Numbered from the stretch's first letter, positions 1 to 9,141 are shown. The stretch is 64,000 nucleotides of DNA from Streptomyces sp. CG1 (GCF_041080625.1 NZ_CP163518.1:868001-932000); one strand, 5' to 3'. Translations and numbers: made by a program. The notes: generated by a model from the letters alone, not told the origin.

Positions 1-1529
1 GCGATCGCGTCGCCGCCGTGTCATCCGATCCGAAGGGGCTCGACGGGTGGGTGACCGCGCGTACCCGGATCCTGGATCTGCCCGGGGCCACGGTGCTGCC
101 GGCGTTCGACGACACGCACACCCATCTGATCTTCGCGGGGCACAGCGCCTATGACGTACCGGTCCACCAGGCGCGCACGCTCGCCGAGTTCCTGGACCTG
201 ATCCGGCAGCGGGCCGCCACGACGCCGGCGGGCGAGTGGATCCGCACGACCACCAACTGGCAGGAACTCCATCTTGCGGAGCGCCGCATGCCCACCGCCG
301 CCGAACTCGACCAGGCCACCGACCGTCACCCGGTCCTGGTCAAGCGCGGCGGGCACAACGACGTCGTCAACGGCTACGCCCTGCGGCTGGCGGGCATCAC
401 GGAGGACACGCCCGTACCGGCGGGTGGTGTGATCGGGCGGGACGCCGACGGCCGGCTCAACGGCCGGCTCATCGACAACGCGCTGGGTCTGGTGGAACGG
501 CATGTCCCGGCGCAGAGCCGGGCGCGGCGCATCGACGGGCTCCGGCTGGCCAGCGGCCGGTACGCCGCCACGGGGATCGGGACCGTGCGCGACTGCGCCG
601 TCTCCCTCGACGACTACGCCGTCCTGCTGGCCACCCGCGAGGCCGGCGCGCTCCACACCCGGGTGCGGGCGCTGGTCTCCGCGCTCGGCCTGTCCAGCGC
701 CGCCCAGGTGGAGGACCTGCTCGACGCCATGGAGGACTGGCGCTACCGCGCCGACCCGGAGCTGCGTGTGTGGGGAGTGAAGTTCGGCCTCGACGGCGGC
801 CTGGAGGCCGGAGCCACCGAGGAACCGTACGCCTGCGACCACGCCTTCTCGGGCTCCCTGACCTGGGAGCCCGACGCACTGGCCGAGGCCGTGGAGACCG
901 TGGTCCGGCGGGGTTGGCGGGTCGGCACCCACGCGTACGGCGACCGTGCCGTGCGCATTCTTCTCGACGTCTACGAGCGCGTGCTGCGCGACCTTCCCGG
1001 CCTGCCCGCGGGCACCCTCGTGATGGAGCACGGCGGTCTGGCCGGCCCCGAACAGCGGGCCCGCGCCGTCGCGTTGGGCATCCCCGTCACCATCCAGCAG
1101 CCGCTGCTGCACGACACCGCCGACGTCGAGCGCGAGTTCTGGGGACCGGAGCGCGTCGCCGCGCTGTTCCCGGCCCGGGGGTGGCTGGACCAGGGTGCGC
1201 TGGTCGCCGCCGGCTCCGACCACCCCGTAGGCCAGTTCGGCGCGATGCGCTCCGTCTGGGGCATGACGACCCGGCAGACCGTCATCGGCGTCCAGGGCCC
1301 CGAGCACTCCATCACCTACGACGAGGCTCTCGCCCTCCACACCACGCAGGCCGCGCGCCTGCTCGGCGAGGAACACCTGCGCGGCACCCTCACCCCCGGC
1401 CGCCTCGCCGATCTCACCATCTGGGACCAGGACCCAGCCGGTTGCCCGAGCGCCACCCTGCGCGACCTCAACCCCACCCACACGGTCCTGGGCGGCCGCC
1501 TCGTCCACGGCCCCGAGTCCACCGCCTAG
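1..1529 (+). CDS. YtcJ-like amidohydrolase, 5' end cut by window edge
   Basis: Metal-dependent hydrolase of the amidohydrolase 3 (YtcJ/HutI-like) family, which hydrolyses C-N bonds of unknown substrates. The reading frame is open back to base 3 (DRVAAVSSD before the first GTG at 18), so the N-terminal beta-sandwich strand and the true start lie outside the window. Visible metal-site motifs are DTHTHL near base 111, GTHAYGDRAV near base 925 and AAGSDHPVGQFG near base 1207, all in the expected order. The C-terminal LADLTIWDQDP segment is the usual return to the beta-sandwich. The family is sure; substrate cannot be told from sequence. It ends 49 bases before a membrane protein gene on the same strand. 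Confidence 0.9.
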   Translation, partial: DRVAAVSSDPKGLDGWVTARTRILDLPGATVLPAFDDTHTHLIFAGHSAYDVPVHQARTLAEFLDLIRQRAATTPAGEWIRTTTNWQELHLAERRMPTAAELDQATDRHPVLVKRGGHNDVVNGYALRLAGITEDTPVPAGGVIGRDADGRLNGRLIDNALGLVERHVPAQSRARRIDGLRLASGRYAATGIGTVRDCAVSLDDYAVLLATREAGALHTRVRALVSALGLSSAAQVEDLLDAMEDWRYRADPELRVWGVKFGLDGGLEAGATEEPYACDHAFSGSLTWEPDALAEAVETVVRRGWRVGTHAYGDRAVRILLDVYERVLRDLPGLPAGTLVMEHGGLAGPEQRARAVALGIPVTIQQPLLHDTADVEREFWGPERVAALFPARGWLDQGALVAAGSDHPVGQFGAMRSVWGMTTRQTVIGVQGPEHSITYDEALALHTTQAARLLGEEHLRGTLTPGRLADLTIWDQDPAGCPSATLRDLNPTHTVLGGRLVHGPESTA

Positions 1530-1578
1530 ATGCTTCAGCACGAGAGGTACGGCGAACGGGTGACGACGCATTGCGCTC

Positions 1579-2793
1579 GTGTTCTGCGCCGCTCATCGTC
1601 GGAGAGTGAGCACGTCCTCCGCGCTGCGGCGGTCCGACGGCCCTCGTGAGACCGGCCGCGGCCGGGTGGAGGGTCCCCCTGGCGTTCTCCGGGCTCTCGC
1701 CGTCTTCGCGATGGTCCGTCTCTCCGGGGTCGTCCTGATGGTGCTGGTCGACGCGGTCGCCGGCCGCCCGATCGGGAAGAGCCTCGCCCACAGGTGGGAC
1801 TCGGTCTGGTACCTGCACATCGCCGAGCACGGCTACGGGACCGGGCTGCGCATCACCGCCACGGGCGCGGTCCAGACCGACTGGGCGTTCTTTCCGCTGT
1901 ATCCGTGGCTCATCCGCGCCCTGCGCGGCTTGCTTCCCGTGACCGCGGGGCGCGCCGGGCTGCTGATCGCCTGGAGTTCCGCGGCGCTCGCCGTGTGGGG
2001 CATCTACGCGATCGGCCATCACCTCCACGGGCGCAGGGTGGCCACCGCGCTCGTCGTCCTGTGGGCCGTACTGCCGCAATCGGTCGTCCTCGGCCTGGCC
2101 TACACCGAGCCGCTGTTCACGGCGTGCGCCGCCTGGTCCCTGTACGCCGTGCTGCGCCGCCGCTGGCTGCTCGCGGGCACGCTGGCGCTGCTGGCCGGCC
2201 TCGCCCGGCCGAACGGCATCGCGGCCGCCGTGGCCGTCGCCGCCGCGGCCACGCACGAGGTCGTACGGCAGCGGGGGCGCGCCTCCCCGGGCGTCCTGGC
2301 CGGTGCGGTCCTCGGTCCGCTGGGCTGGGCGGGTTATGTGCTGTGGGTGGGTCGGCGGACCGGCGACCTGGTCCACGGTTATCTGCAGGTGCAGAGTGCC
2401 TGGAACTCACGGCTGGATCTCTCCGTCGGGCCCCTGCGGTTCCTGGAGTCGATGCCGTTGCGGGGCAGTTGGGTGACCTATCCAGTGGCCTTGGCCGTCG
2501 TCGTGGCGGGCATCGCCTCGTTCTGCCGGCTGTGTGTGGACCGCGCCCCTGCGCCGCTGATCGTCTTCGCGGGCGTCCTGCTGCTGTTGGTGGTCGCGGT
2601 GTCCGGCCCCTACGCGTCCAAGCCGCGTTTCCTCCTGCCGGCGTTCCCGCTCCTCATCCCACCGGCCCGCGCCCTCGCCCGGACGTGGCCCACGAGCCCC
2701 TCGTCCCGAGCCTGGCTGCTGTGCGGCGGCCTCACGTCCCTGTCCCTGCTGTATGGCACCTACCTGGCGACCCTCGCCGACCAGCCCCTGTGA
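1579..2793 (+). CDS. PIG-V-like integral membrane mannosyltransferase
   Basis: Polytopic membrane protein of about 404 residues. The motifs WDSVWYLHIAEHGYG, FFPLYPWLIR, LAYTEPLF and LAGLARPNG follow the order seen in bacterial homologues of PIG-V/GPI mannosyltransferase 2, GT-C-type enzymes that take a polyprenyl-phosphate sugar and act on the outer face of the membrane. The Asp in the first motif is the likely catalytic or metal residue by analogy. Several hydrophobic helices follow. The N-terminal 35 residues are Arg/Ser rich and not family-like, so translation may begin further in, for example at the GTG/ATG codons near 1710. Acceptor unknown. Confidence 0.75.
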   Translation: MFCAAHRRRVSTSSALRRSDGPRETGRGRVEGPPGVLRALAVFAMVRLSGVVLMVLVDAVAGRPIGKSLAHRWDSVWYLHIAEHGYGTGLRITATGAVQTDWAFFPLYPWLIRALRGLLPVTAGRAGLLIAWSSAALAVWGIYAIGHHLHGRRVATALVVLWAVLPQSVVLGLAYTEPLFTACAAWSLYAVLRRRWLLAGTLALLAGLARPNGIAAAVAVAAAATHEVVRQRGRASPGVLAGAVLGPLGWAGYVLWVGRRTGDLVHGYLQVQSAWNSRLDLSVGPLRFLESMPLRGSWVTYPVALAVVVAGIASFCRLCVDRAPAPLIVFAGVLLLLVVAVSGPYASKPRFLLPAFPLLIPPARALARTWPTSPSSRAWLLCGGLTSLSLLYGTYLATLADQPL

Positions 2794-2893
2794 GGAGCAC
2801 TTCGGCGGAGCCGCGTTGCCCCGGCGCCGAGAGGGCCACGACCGCGTAGCGGAACCCGAAGTGTCCGACGTCGGCCGAAGCGGGCCCGGCCCG

Positions 2894-3844
2894 TCAGTCG
2901 CTCCCGGGCTGTTCGTCCCAGGTGGCCGTGCGTTCGCGGGCCACATCGCGCAGCAGGCCGAGGAAGACCTCGACCAGCGGGGTGAGTGTCGTGTCGGACT
3001 GGGTCAGCGCGTGGATCTCGCGGTGCAGCGGCGGCCGGGCCAGCTCGCGATGCGTGGTGCCGGGGATGCCGGTCAGTGCCAGGCGGGAGACCAGGGCCAC
3101 GCCGCTGCCGGCGCCGACGAGGGCCTGGGCGACGTCGAAGGACTCCGTCTCGAACCGCACCCTGGGCTTGAAACCCTCCTCACCGGCGGCCCGGTCGAGC
3201 TGTTCGCGCGCGACGTGGCCCGCCACGATCGCGACCCACGCATCGCCGCGCAGCTGCTCCAGCCGCAGCGCGCTGCCCGGCGGTGTCGCGGCGGCGAGCG
3301 GGTGGTCGTCGGGCAGGACCACGACCATGGGGTCGTGCAGCAGGCGGTGTCCGACGATGTGCGGGGGCAGGACGGGCAACGGGCCCGGGCTCCAGGAAGC
3401 GACGATCGCCAGGTCCAGCCGGCCGGCGGTGATCTCGCCCAGTCCCCGCTCCGACACCAGGTCGACCACGGAGACGTCGGCGTCGGGATGGCGGTGGCGC
3501 AGCGCCGTCAGCGCGGGCGGCACCAGGTGCAGGGCGGCCGCCTGGAAGGCGCCGGTCCGCAGCCGTAGAGACAGATGCCCGAGGAGTATCTGCATGTCCG
3601 CGGCTGCCTGCTCCGCAGCCTCGTTCACGGTCCGCCCGTGCGCGGCGAGCAGCGCACCGGCCTCGGTGAGCATCGCGCCGCGCGGCCCGCGCAGCACGAG
3701 GGACACCTGCCAGACGCGCTCGGCCCTGGCGACCTGCTGCGTCACCGCGGCGGGCGTGAGCCGCAGGGCGTAGGCGGCCGCCGTGAGCGAGCCGTACTCC
3801 TCGATCAGGGCGAGCAGCCGGAGCTGCCCGGGGTCCACGAGCAT
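2894..3844 (-). CDS. LysR-family transcriptional regulator
   Basis: A 316-residue LysR-type regulator. The N-terminal winged helix reads LRLLALIEEYGSLTAAAYALRLTPAAVTQQV (first 45 residues), followed by a linker helix and a periplasmic-binding-like effector domain with the VVVLPDDHPLA and GSGVALVSRLAL segments. It starts with ATG at 3844 and is divergent from a LysE-family exporter gene 67 bases away, the classical arrangement in which the regulator controls the exporter in response to its substrate. The intergenic stretch is unusually A/T rich and holds three TTAA tetramers. Confidence 0.92.
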   Translation of the reverse strand: MLVDPGQLRLLALIEEYGSLTAAAYALRLTPAAVTQQVARAERVWQVSLVLRGPRGAMLTEAGALLAAHGRTVNEAAEQAAADMQILLGHLSLRLRTGAFQAAALHLVPPALTALRHRHPDADVSVVDLVSERGLGEITAGRLDLAIVASWSPGPLPVLPPHIVGHRLLHDPMVVVLPDDHPLAAATPPGSALRLEQLRGDAWVAIVAGHVAREQLDRAAGEEGFKPRVRFETESFDVAQALVGAGSGVALVSRLALTGIPGTTHRELARPPLHREIHALTQSDTTLTPLVEVFLGLLRDVARERTATWDEQPGSD

Positions 3845-3911
3845 GCAGCCATCTTAATGCTATGCGGAAGTCTCTTAACTTCCCTTAAATGGCCTGGTCA
3901 GAGAAGCTGAT
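3845..3911. promoter_or_regulatory. LysR/LysE divergent promoter region
   Basis: This is a 67-base divergent gap, far more A/T rich than its surroundings, with TTAA at 3854, 3875 and 3885. LysR proteins usually bind such a region at a T-N11-A box; no single clear box can be picked out by eye. Confidence 0.45.
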
Positions 3912-4613
3912 GTGGCCCGTCCGACCGTCCCGGAAGGCCGATCCGTGCCCACACATCTGCCCGCGTTCCTGGTCACCACGTGGCTGCTCGCCATGCTCCC
4001 GGGAGCCGGTCAGGCCGTGATGATCCGCCAGGTGCTGACAGGCGGACTGCGCGCGGCCCGGGGCACGATCGTCGGCAACGCGACCGGCTTGCTGCTGTGG
4101 TCCGTGGCCGCAGCGGCCGGGCTGTCCGCCGTCCTGCTGGCCAGTCCCCTCGCATACGCGGCGCTACGGATCGTGGGCGGGATCGTGCTGGTCGCGCTCG
4201 GCGTGCGGACCCTGCTGGCCGCGCGCCGCCCTGCGCCGGAGGCCGAAGACGCCCGGGACGTCGGGGACCTCGGGGAGGCCGGCGCTGCGGCTGTCCCGGC
4301 CGGCGGGGACCGGGCCGGCTTCCGGAGCGGGTGGGCGACGGGGTTCGGTACGAGTCTCGGCAATCCCAAGGCCGGGGTGTTCGCCGTGTCGGTCCTGCCG
4401 CAGTTCGTCACGGGGAGCGGGCCGGTGTTCCTGTCCAGCGCTGTGCTGGGCGGGGTCTGGGCCCTGGTCAACGTCTGCTGGTATCTGCTGTTCACCTGGC
4501 TCGTCCACCGAGGACGCGCTCTCGTGACCAGGCCGGCGGTCAGCCGGGGGCTGGGCCTGGCCACGGGCGTCGTCCTGCTCGCGCTGGGCGTGGCGGTGGC
4601 GGCAGGCGCCTGA
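3912..4613 (+). CDS. LysE/RhtB-family amino-acid exporter
   Basis: A six-helix exporter of about 230 residues. The N-terminal LLAMLPGAGQAVMIRQ and GTSLGNPKAGVFAVSVLPQF segments correspond to the two conserved halves of LysE/RhtB translocators (GPG and NPKA motifs), which expel amino acids or analogues using the proton gradient. The loop between helices 3 and 4 (residues about 108-140) is long and charged. The longest frame begins at GTG 3912; a second GTG at 3945 gives the more family-like start VPTHLPAFLVTTWLLAMLPG and is probably the true one. Its divergent LysR neighbour is its likely regulator. Confidence 0.88.
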   Translation: MARPTVPEGRSVPTHLPAFLVTTWLLAMLPGAGQAVMIRQVLTGGLRAARGTIVGNATGLLLWSVAAAAGLSAVLLASPLAYAALRIVGGIVLVALGVRTLLAARRPAPEAEDARDVGDLGEAGAAAVPAGGDRAGFRSGWATGFGTSLGNPKAGVFAVSVLPQFVTGSGPVFLSSAVLGGVWALVNVCWYLLFTWLVHRGRALVTRPAVSRGLGLATGVVLLALGVAVAAGA

Positions 4614-4647
4614 CCCGGCCCGTGCCCGTCCGCCATGGCCAGATCTA

Positions 4648-4674
4648 TGGGATATACGTCTTGGGATATACGTC
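4648..4674. repeat. 14-base tandem repeat (TGGGATATACGTC twice)
   Basis: The 13-mer TGGGATATACGTC occurs at 4648-4660 and again at 4662-4674. The pair is flanked by copies of GCCATGGC at 4633 and 4681. Paired ATATACGT half-sites one and a half helical turns apart suit a dimeric repressor. The function is unknown. Confidence 0.5.
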
Positions 4675-4740
4675 GAGATCGCCATGGCCTGGGCCGGTTG
4701 CGGCGACGGTCCTGAGAGCGGGCCGATGAAACCGGCCCCC

Positions 4741-4833
4741 ATGACCACCACCGGAGCAATCGAGGCGCCGCTGCCCGCCACCGCGCCCGTTTCCGCTCCA
4801 CCGCCACGGCGCCCTCGCCGTCGTAAAAACTAG
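4741..4833 (+). CDS. possible 30-residue basic peptide
   Basis: A short ATG-initiated frame encodes a Thr/Ala/Pro-rich peptide that ends in PPPRRPRRRKN. Its TAG stop and the TAG stop of the convergent PPOX gene share one CTAG tetramer (4830-4833). Third positions are G/C rich, as in a real gene. There is no good ribosome-binding site; a weak hairpin (GGGCCG 4720-4725 with CGGCCC 4733-4738) sits just before the start. It could be a real small protein or chance. Confidence 0.25.
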   Translation: MTTTGAIEAPLPATAPVSAPPPRRPRRRKN

Positions 4834-5288
4834 CCGTCGATGTCCAGGGCCGTGCCGTACAACCGTTCCGCGTGCAGCCGGATCACGAGCCGGCGCTCGG
4901 TGACCTGCTGGGCGAGGAAGGCGTCCTCGTCCTGCGGTCGCGCGGCCGGCGGGATCATGGCGAGCAGTTCCCGCCCGACCGCGTCACCGGGGACCGTCGT
5001 GATCTCGGAGACCTCGGCGGGCCCTTCGGCGACGGCGAACGACCATACGTCACCGCCCTGTACATGCAGAGCCGCCCGCGGATTGCGTCGCAGGTGTTTC
5101 GCCTTCACGCGGCCGGCGGTCGTGGACAGCCGGGCTACGCGGGTCTCGGGGTCCCAGGTGTAGAGCATGGTGGTCAGATGCGGGTGGCCGCTCTGCTTCA
5201 CCGTGGCGAAGGTCCCGAACTGCTGCTTGGCGAGCAGGTCCGAGAGGGCCGTGTCGGAGAGGGGGCGGGGTGCGGGTCCTTGGGTCAT
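4830..5288 (-). CDS. PPOX-class (pyridoxamine-phosphate-oxidase fold) F420/flavin-dependent protein
   Basis: A 152-residue split-barrel protein. The segments FGTFATVKQSGHPHLTTMLYTWD, VKAKHLRRNPRAALHVQ and a C-terminal VIRLHAERLYG match small PPOX-class F420-dependent reductases or haem/flavin-binding homologues of actinomycetes. I chose ATG 5288 because GGGAG lies 12 bases upstream and the preceding in-frame 25 codons look untranslated. Such proteins reduce small substrates with F420H2; the substrate here is unknown. It converges on the LysE region and shares its stop tetramer with a tiny opposing frame. Confidence 0.85.
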   Translation of the reverse strand: MTQGPAPRPLSDTALSDLLAKQQFGTFATVKQSGHPHLTTMLYTWDPETRVARLSTTAGRVKAKHLRRNPRAALHVQGGDVWSFAVAEGPAEVSEITTVPGDAVGRELLAMIPPAARPQDEDAFLAQQVTERRLVIRLHAERLYGTALDIDG

Positions 5289-5316
5289 GCGGTGATCAAC
5301 TCCCGTCGTCGGGAGG

Positions 5317-6599
5317 CTATTCCAGGGGTCGGTACGGGCCGGGTACGAAGACCAGCGCGTCACCCACGGCGCGTTCGGTGGTGCCGCTGGGGTGGTTGAC
5401 CAGTGCGCCCTCGACGGACATGGTCGTGGAGCCGCCGCCGTCCAGGTTGACCGCGTCGGTCAGGCCCAACGCGTGGGCGACGGCCGCCGTTTCGTCCAGC
5501 GTCGTGCCGACACTGGTCGTCATACGGCCGTCGATGGTCCCAGCACGACCTTCCCGTCGCGTGTCGTACCGGCGATCGTGCGCGGGTTGCGCGCGAAGAA
5601 GCTGCCCGAACCGGCCGGCACCACGATGCGGCCCTGCGCGGTGAGGCGATAGCGGCCGTTGACGCCGAACAGCCCCGGGTGGACCGGCAGTCGCCGGCCC
5701 TGCTCGTCGGTGAGCACGGACCGGGTCTGCAGGCAGCCCCCGTCTGCGGTGTGCAGCAGGGTCACCGCATCGGCGCCCGTGGCCTGTACCGAGGTCTGTC
5801 CAGAAGTCAGGTGTGTGCCTCGCGACGACTGTGTGCGTACGACGCAGCCGTGCCGGTCGAGGACCACCTCGACGCCCGCGCCGGCGGGCGTGGTCCCGGC
5901 GAACTCGGGTGTGAAGCGCACGACGTCGCCGGGAACGGTGCACCGGGTCTGGTCGGTCAGGCCCGCGCAGCCGGGCGGCACGACCGGCGGATGGTTCACG
6001 TACTTCAGCGGCAGCGTGGCTCCCGTCCGCCGGTTGTGCAGGCTGCCCTTCCAGCTCAGCCGACCCATCGCGACGCGGTTGTCGTGGGCGTCCACGACGA
6101 GGTCGGCCTCCGTGTCGTCGCCGGTCGGCTCGCTGAGCAGCCGTCCGTCGTAGAGGCCGAGCCCCACGGGGTCGCCGGGGTAGTCCGCGCCGGCGGTGTA
6201 GGTGAAGAAGGAGGCGTTGACGCCGGCCAGGGCCCGGGAGGAGCGCACCAGTTCGGTCGTCTTCTCGGTGTGGGCGAGGTCGGGGCCGTACGTCGCCCGC
6301 AGGTGCCCGTGCGCCCGGTGCGGGTCGATCGTCAGGACGTCGACCTTCCAGGGGCCGTGGGTCGTGGTGTCGATCTGGCCGGCCGGGGCGGGCTCGGTCC
6401 CCCGGACGATCCGGGTGAGGGTCACGCCGTCGGCCAGGGTCTGCGTCGTACGGGTCTCGGCGAGGCCGGGGGCGCCGAGCGGGAGGGCCGCCCCGGCGGC
6501 GGTGGCCCGGGCGGCGGGCGGAGCGAGGAGGACGAGCAGGGCGGTCACGGTGACGGCCGCCGCGCGTGTCGGTCCGGGTCTGTACGAGGTGAATGCCAT
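5317..6599 (-). pseudogene. Phosphodiester glycosidase (NAGPA domain) protein, frameshifted
   Basis: A secreted protein with a Sec signal (AAAVTVTALLVLLAPPAARATA) and an NAGPA-type phosphodiester glycosidase domain. The first frame (5520-6599, 359 codons) covers the signal and most of the domain, including ALAGVNASFFTY and FFARNPRTIAGTTRDGKVVL. It then runs into a stop, while the next frame supplies exactly the missing end, TIDGRMTTSVGTTLDETAAV and NLDGGGSTTM, down to 5317. The break is at about 5538-5543, where one base appears to be missing from the run VVLG/TIDGR. Either a sequencing error or a recent inactivation; everything else looks intact. Confidence 0.8.
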
Positions 6600-6720
6600 G
6601 CACGCGAGCGTGCTCGCCGCGTCGGACGTCCATCCGTGCGGCGGTTGATGCGAGGATCCCGATTGGGTTAACTGCCGGTGCCACTCGCCCAGTTGACGCG
6701 CGTGCCCCGACGCGTGGGCA

Positions 6721-6759
6721 GGGAGTCCTGCCGGGCCGTCATGGCTCGGCAGGACTCCC
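6721..6759 (-). terminator. Strong hairpin downstream of MMPL gene
   Basis: A perfect 13-base inverted repeat (GGGAGTCCTGCCG at 6721-6733 with CGGCAGGACTCCC at 6747-6759) has an inner GCC/GGC that extends the stem. It lies 14 bases past the stop of the leftward MMPL gene and before the next leftward gene. There is no T-run, which is usual for Streptomyces terminators. Confidence 0.75.
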
Positions 6760-6773
6760 CCGTCACGCTGCCG

Positions 6774-8966
6774 CTAGTTGCGGCGTCCCGCGGGATCGTG
6801 GGCGAAGGAGTCCCGGTCGGTGCCAGGGGCCGACGCGGAACCGTTCGGTCCGGTGCCCGCTCCGGGTGTCGTCACCTCGCTCCGGTCGCCGTGCCCCGGC
6901 CACCACGCGGCGTGGCCGATGAGCGCGGTGAGGCTCGGCGTGAAGAACATCGCCATGACGAAGGCGGCGACGGCGATGCCGAAGGACACCGCGAAGCCCA
7001 TCTCCGTGAGCAGCGCGTTGCCCGCCAGCATCATCGTGGCGAAGGTCGCCGCCAGGATGAAGCCGGCCGCGGCGACGGTCGGCCCGGCGTGCCGCAGTGC
7101 CATGCCGGCCGCCTCGCGCGGCTCGCGGCCCTCGCGGGCCTCCTCGCGGAGCCGGGCGATCATGAGGATGTTGTAGTCGGTGCCGATGGCGACCACGAAC
7201 AGATACATGATCACTGGGAGCATGAACATCAGACCCGAGTGTCCCTGCCCCTTCTGGAAGATCCACACGGTGGCGCCGAGCGTGGCGCCGAAGCCGAGGC
7301 CCACCGAGGCAATCAGGTACCAGGGGGCGACCACGCTGCGCAGCAGCAGGCCCAGGATGACCATGATGAGCAAGGCGGCGACCGGGAAGACCGTCTTGTA
7401 GTCGTGGTTCACCGCGGTGTTGATGTCCTTGTAGATCGAGGACATGCCGCCGACGAGCGCCTCGGTGCCGGCCGGGGCGCCGGAGTGGGCGGCGTCGCGC
7501 ACCTTGCCCACGGTGTCGATCGCCTTGTCCGTCGACGCCTCGTACTTGAGCGTGACGGTGAAGTCCGCGGTGGTGCCTTCCTTGTTCAGCTGGGTCATCC
7601 GGGCGCCGGCGACCCCGTCCACGGCGCCGAGCTTCTGCGCGTACGCGTCGAAGCCTGCCTTGTCCAGCGGCTTGCCGTCGGTGCTGGACAGATAGACGTC
7701 GGTGGGCGCCGCGGCGCCCGCCGAGTACGCCTTCTGCATCTGGTCCTGGACGACCATGGACTCCTTGGTCTTCGGCATGGAGCCCGATGCCAGGTCGAAC
7801 GTGGCCTTGTAGCCGAAGGTGCCGAGCGACAGCGCGATCAGGATGAGGCCGGACACCGCGGCGGTCAGCGCCGGGCGGCGCTGCACAGCGCGGCCGAGCG
7901 CGGCGAACCGGGCGTTCTCCGGCTCCTTCTGCCAGGACTTGGACGGCCAGAAGACCTTCGGTCCGATGAGCGAGACCACGGCCGGGATCAGGGTCAGACC
8001 CGCGACGAGGGTCGCGCCGACCGCGATGGCGAGCGCGGGGCCCATCTGCTTGAGGAAGCCGAGGGTGGACAGCACCAGCGCGAGGAAGGCGATGATCACG
8101 GCCCCGGCCGCCGAGGCGATGGCCTCCCCGACCCGGCCGACCGCGTTGACCATGGCCTCCTTGGATTCGTCACCGGCGCGCAGGCGTTCGCGGTAGCGGA
8201 ACATCAGGAAGAGGAAGTAGTCCGTACCCACGCCGAAGAGCACGACGATCAGGATCGACGAGATCGAGCTGTTGGCCTGGAGGTCGAACAGCTTGGTGGC
8301 GTAGGCGATCAGACCGTTGGCGATGGCCGACACCAGGCCGATCAGCACCAAGGGCAGTATGGCCAGGATCGGCGCCCGGAAGATGATCAGCAACGTCACC
8401 AGGATGATGGCGAAGGTGCCGAAGCCGATCAGCGCCTGTCCCCGCTTGGACGAGTCCTGCTGGTCGAGGGCCTGGGCGGCGGAACCGCCGAGCTTCACGT
8501 CGAGATGCGTGCCCTTGGCCAGTTGCTTGATGTCGTCGCGCAACGTCTTTGCCGCGTCGGCCTGTTTGGGCTGACCGGCGTTCTTGCTGTCCATCTGGAC
8601 CAGGGTCAGGTCATACCTGCCGTCCTTGGACGGCAGGCCGGGGACGACCTTCTGCACCTGGTCGATGTGCTTGTTGCCCAGTTCGGTACTGATCCGGGCG
8701 ATGTCCTGCTGGTCGGCGGCGGTCAGCCTGCCGCCGTCCGTGCGCTGGTAGAGCGCGATCGCGGACGGGGTGAAGGCGCTGGGGAACGCTTTCTGCTGTA
8801 GATCCGCCGCTTTGATCGACTCATAACTCTTGGGTAGAAAGCTGCTCTCGTCACTGTTCGAGGGCAGACTCGGAGCGGTGGCGACGATCGCCACCGCGGC
8901 GATCAGCCATGCCACGATCGTCCACACGGGATGTCGGACGACGGTACTGCCAATACGTCGGAACAT
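6774..8966 (-). CDS. MMPL-family RND transporter
   Basis: A twelve-helix MMPL/RND exporter of about 730 residues. It has an N-terminal helix (HPVWTIVAWLIAAVAIVA), a first extracytoplasmic domain, two blocks of five helices and the conserved GVGTDYFLFL and AIGTDYNILM motifs in helices 4 and 10, where the Asp-Tyr pair carries the proton relay. Family members export lipids, siderophores or drugs. I place the start at ATG 8966 because AGGAGG lies at 8976-8981; the frame is open to 9083. A terminator hairpin follows at 6721-6759 and a palindrome lies upstream at 9034-9060. No regulator is adjacent. Confidence 0.93.
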   Translation of the reverse strand: MFRRIGSTVVRHPVWTIVAWLIAAVAIVATAPSLPSNSDESSFLPKSYESIKAADLQQKAFPSAFTPSAIALYQRTDGGRLTAADQQDIARISTELGNKHIDQVQKVVPGLPSKDGRYDLTLVQMDSKNAGQPKQADAAKTLRDDIKQLAKGTHLDVKLGGSAAQALDQQDSSKRGQALIGFGTFAIILVTLLIIFRAPILAILPLVLIGLVSAIANGLIAYATKLFDLQANSSISSILIVVLFGVGTDYFLFLMFRYRERLRAGDESKEAMVNAVGRVGEAIASAAGAVIIAFLALVLSTLGFLKQMGPALAIAVGATLVAGLTLIPAVVSLIGPKVFWPSKSWQKEPENARFAALGRAVQRRPALTAAVSGLILIALSLGTFGYKATFDLASGSMPKTKESMVVQDQMQKAYSAGAAAPTDVYLSSTDGKPLDKAGFDAYAQKLGAVDGVAGARMTQLNKEGTTADFTVTLKYEASTDKAIDTVGKVRDAAHSGAPAGTEALVGGMSSIYKDINTAVNHDYKTVFPVAALLIMVILGLLLRSVVAPWYLIASVGLGFGATLGATVWIFQKGQGHSGLMFMLPVIMYLFVVAIGTDYNILMIARLREEAREGREPREAAGMALRHAGPTVAAAGFILAATFATMMLAGNALLTEMGFAVSFGIAVAAFVMAMFFTPSLTALIGHAAWWPGHGDRSEVTTPGAGTGPNGSASAPGTDRDSFAHDPAGRRN

Positions 8967-9033
8967 GCGGAAGGTCCTCCTGGGCAGGAAGATCACCGCA
9001 GCCCGGGGAGCGGTCCCTGGCATCGGCGACCCC

Positions 9034-9060
9034 GAACGGCCCGCGTTCGACGGGCCGTTC
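9034..9060. promoter_or_regulatory. Perfect 10-base inverted repeat upstream of MMPL gene
   Basis: GAACGGCCCG at 9034-9043 pairs with CGGGCCGTTC at 9051-9060 around a 7-base loop. It lies 68 bases before the MMPL start and 82 bases after the stop of the upstream gene on the same strand. It could be an operator or a terminator of the upstream gene. Confidence 0.5.
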
Positions 9061-9141
9061 GAATGGTTGTCTTGCGGCCACATGATAGTGACCGAATACG
9101 AAACTCATCTCATCAGGTGGTCTGGGTCCGGGCTGCGCCAT

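Noticed and set aside
4720..4738. Riboswitch or strong terminator after the LysE gene
   Set aside because: The 6-base GGGCCG/CGGCCC hairpin is weak, over 100 bases past the stop, and has no further conserved structure.
6678..8801. 707-codon open frame opposite the MMPL gene
   Set aside because: It is the antisense shadow of a clear transporter gene; the translation is His/Gly/Asp-rich low-complexity sequence without domains.
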